A DNA stretch of 64,000 bases from NCBI RefSeq assembly GCF_001746415.1, contig NZ_MEHJ01000001.1:2439001-2503000 (forward strand). Reading direction: 5' to 3'. The notes below the pieces were generated by a model that worked only from the letters and a program-made list of their open reading frames with translations, made no database searches and was not told where the DNA came from. Position 1 is the stretch's first letter. The number at the start of each line of letters is the position of its first letter. A program made the translations under genes and the position numbers. Source of the DNA: Streptomyces agglomeratus. GTDB lineage: Bacteria; Actinomycetota; Actinomycetes; Streptomycetales; Streptomycetaceae. Positions 62,693 to 64,000 of the stretch are shown piece by piece.

Positions 62693-63415
62693 TTACCCGA
62701 ATGTGGACGGCGCTCCAAAACGGGTATCGCCCCGCAACAGCCCAGGTAGCTGCTCAAGGCCCGTGATCCGGACGAGCTCCGGACGGCCGCCCAGTCCCCC
62801 GCGGTCGAGCCAGATCCCGGCCAGGCCGGCGGCGTCGGCGCCCCGGGCGTCGATGTCGGGCTGGTCACCGACGTACGCGACCTCGTGCGGAGGCAGGGCG
62901 AGCGCGTCGCAGGCGGCGTGGAACGCCTCGGCGGCGGGCTTGGAGAAGCCCAGCTCGGCGGCGCACAGCAGCACCTCGAAGCGGTCGCGTACGCCGAGGA
63001 TCCGCAGCTTGCGGTCCTGGTTGCGCACGCTGGAATTGGACAGCACGGCGTGGCGGTAGTCGGCCGCCAGGACGTCGAGCACCGGGACGGTGTCGGGGAA
63101 GAGCTTCCACGCCGCCTCGTAGTGGGCGACGTACCGCAGGAACCACTCGTCCGCCGCCTCGTCACTCATGAGCGGCGTACCGAGAAAGCCGCGCACCCGC
63201 TCGCGCCGCTGCTCCTCGAAGTCCACCTCTCCGGCGGCGAACCGCGCCCAGTGCAGCTCGGTGGTCTCGCGCCAGCGGTCGAGGGCCTGCTCGACGGTCC
63301 CGTACCCGTCGAGCAGGCCCTCGACCGTGAGGTGATCGCGCATGCCGGCGGTGTCGGCGCTCGCGTAGTCGAAGATCGTGTCGTCGATGTCCCAGACCAC
63401 GGCGCGGATCGGCAT
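62693..63415 (-). CDS. HAD-superfamily hydrolase
   Basis: 240 residues. DIDDTIFDY (nucleophile Asp), VLSNSSVRNQDRKL (motif II), GFSKPAAEAFHAAC (Lys of motif III) and YVGDQPDIDARGADAAGL (motif IV). Cap domain between, so a phosphatase-like enzyme; substrate unknown. Ends just before the tRNA cluster. Confidence 0.92.
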   Translation of the reverse strand: MPIRAVVWDIDDTIFDYASADTAGMRDHLTVEGLLDGYGTVEQALDRWRETTELHWARFAAGEVDFEEQRRERVRGFLGTPLMSDEAADEWFLRYVAHYEAAWKLFPDTVPVLDVLAADYRHAVLSNSSVRNQDRKLRILGVRDRFEVLLCAAELGFSKPAAEAFHAACDALALPPHEVAYVGDQPDIDARGADAAGLAGIWLDRGGLGGRPELVRITGLEQLPGLLRGDTRFGAPSTFG

Positions 63416-63432
63416 GGACCCAGACTAGGTGT

Positions 63433-64000
63433 CTACGCGGCCAGTGTCGTGGGCTTCGCTCTCGACCGGATACGGACGAAGACGATTTTCAAGTCGTCGA
63501 TCTCCTCCGGAGTGAACAGGTCGTCCGGGCCACCGGGCGCCCGGTCGAGGAACGCGCTGCCCGGCTCGTAGAGGTCACCGAGGTCGAGCATGCCCCGCTT
63601 GGCGACGACCTCGATGATCAGCGTGAGGAAGTCCAGCTGCGCGGCGCTCAGCCGCTTGTCCGCGACGAAGCCCTCGAACGCCTTCCGCGCCGCCCGCCGG
63701 TCCAGCCCGCACAGCGTGCGCACGAACACTCCGAGGCCACCCGTCGCCCGTACCTCGTCTAGGTCTTCCGGTGAGGCCACGGCCTCGGCGAGGAAGATCT
63801 CCTCCAGGCCGGCGAGGTCGTCGCTGGTGATCTGTTCGTTGTGGCGCAGCTTGCGCACGACCGGCAGGTCCTCGTGACGCAGCAGGTACGCGCGGGCCTT
63901 CTGCCGGAAGCGGTGCTCGTCGGTGCCGGTGGGGACACCGCGGATCGCGGCCTCGGTGATCTCACCGAGTTCGTCCTCGAAGTCGGTGAAGACGACTTTC
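63433..64000 (-). CDS. Type I restriction HsdR-like protein, C-terminal part (cut by window edge)
   Basis: Open to the window end; 188 codons visible. KVVFTDFEDELGEITEAA, RQKARAYLLRHEDLPVVRKL, SDDLAGLEEIFLAEAVASPE and ARKAFEGFVADKRLSAAQLD resemble the C-terminal domain of EcoEI-type HsdR or DEAD/DEAH-box restriction helicases. Nuclease and helicase motifs would lie upstream, outside. If so, a restriction or defence gene adjoins this core region. Confidence 0.75.
   Translation of the reverse strand, partial: KVVFTDFEDELGEITEAAIRGVPTGTDEHRFRQKARAYLLRHEDLPVVRKLRHNEQITSDDLAGLEEIFLAEAVASPEDLDEVRATGGLGVFVRTLCGLDRRAARKAFEGFVADKRLSAAQLDFLTLIIEVVAKRGMLDLGDLYEPGSAFLDRAPGGPDDLFTPEEIDDLKIVFVRIRSRAKPTTLAA

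Overview
The window is a high-GC actinobacterial chromosome segment, almost certainly Streptomyces. Support: strong GC bias at codon third positions, many GTG starts, and a gene order that I recognise from memory as the conserved S. coelicolor core around SCO5549-SCO5598 (ndgR-leuCD, hupS, recG, rnc, smc, glcP, nsdA, amtB-glnK-glnD, ffh, rpsP-rimM-trmD-rplS, four signal peptidases). No database search was run.

Layout. 1-6.3 kb (minus strand): a ribosome and secretion operon, rpsP-khpA-rimM-trmD-rplS, then four tandem type I signal peptidases and the start of a Nudix gene. 6.6-23 kb: a SprT-like zinc protein, a methyltransferase, ffh, the nitrogen-sensing set amtB-glnK-glnD with a candidate GlnR box, nsdA, a primase/polymerase-like protein, ftsY, an NCS1 permease whose 5' end looks frameshifted, a luciferase-like oxidoreductase and the glucose permease glcP. 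23-28.9 kb: smc, a small coiled-coil protein, acyP and an exported CAP-domain protein.

28.9-39.76 kb: an integrated element of about 10.8 kb resembling an actinomycete integrative and conjugative element (AICE) of the pSAM2 type. The minus strand carries korSA-like regulator, an SCO3933-like gene, an FtsK/Tra translocase, small spread/transfer genes, a Rep, xis and int in one compact array. The plus strand carries a Nudix gene (like the pSAM2 immunity factor Pif) and a noncoding block with a 65-bp inverted repeat and direct repeats, a plausible origin or transfer locus. Unknown cargo follows near the right end. The element appears to sit in the 3' end of the CAP gene rather than in a tRNA: a 13-bp repeat flanks it, and that repeat in turn is flanked by candidate integrase arm repeats.

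39.8-64 kb: the host core resumes with a flavodoxin-like reductase and a divergent HxlR regulator, mutM-rnc-rpmF-DUF177, a coiled-coil protein with a Q/Y-rich tail, coaD-rsmD-recG-DAK kinase, rpmB, thiD-thiL, an Lrp-like sensor domain, a DUF3515 lipoprotein, ddl-gpsA-plsC, cofC, hupS, leuCD with divergent ndgR, five tRNA genes (three Glu-CTC, two Gln-CTG), a HAD hydrolase, and the 3' end of a HsdR-like gene cut by the window edge.

Functionally the host part is housekeeping: translation, SRP-dependent targeting (ffh, ftsY) followed by signal peptide cleavage, nitrogen sensing, chromosome organisation (smc, hupS) and biosynthesis of leucine, thiamine, F420 and phospholipid. The integrated element and its regulatory and repeat DNA are the most novel part.
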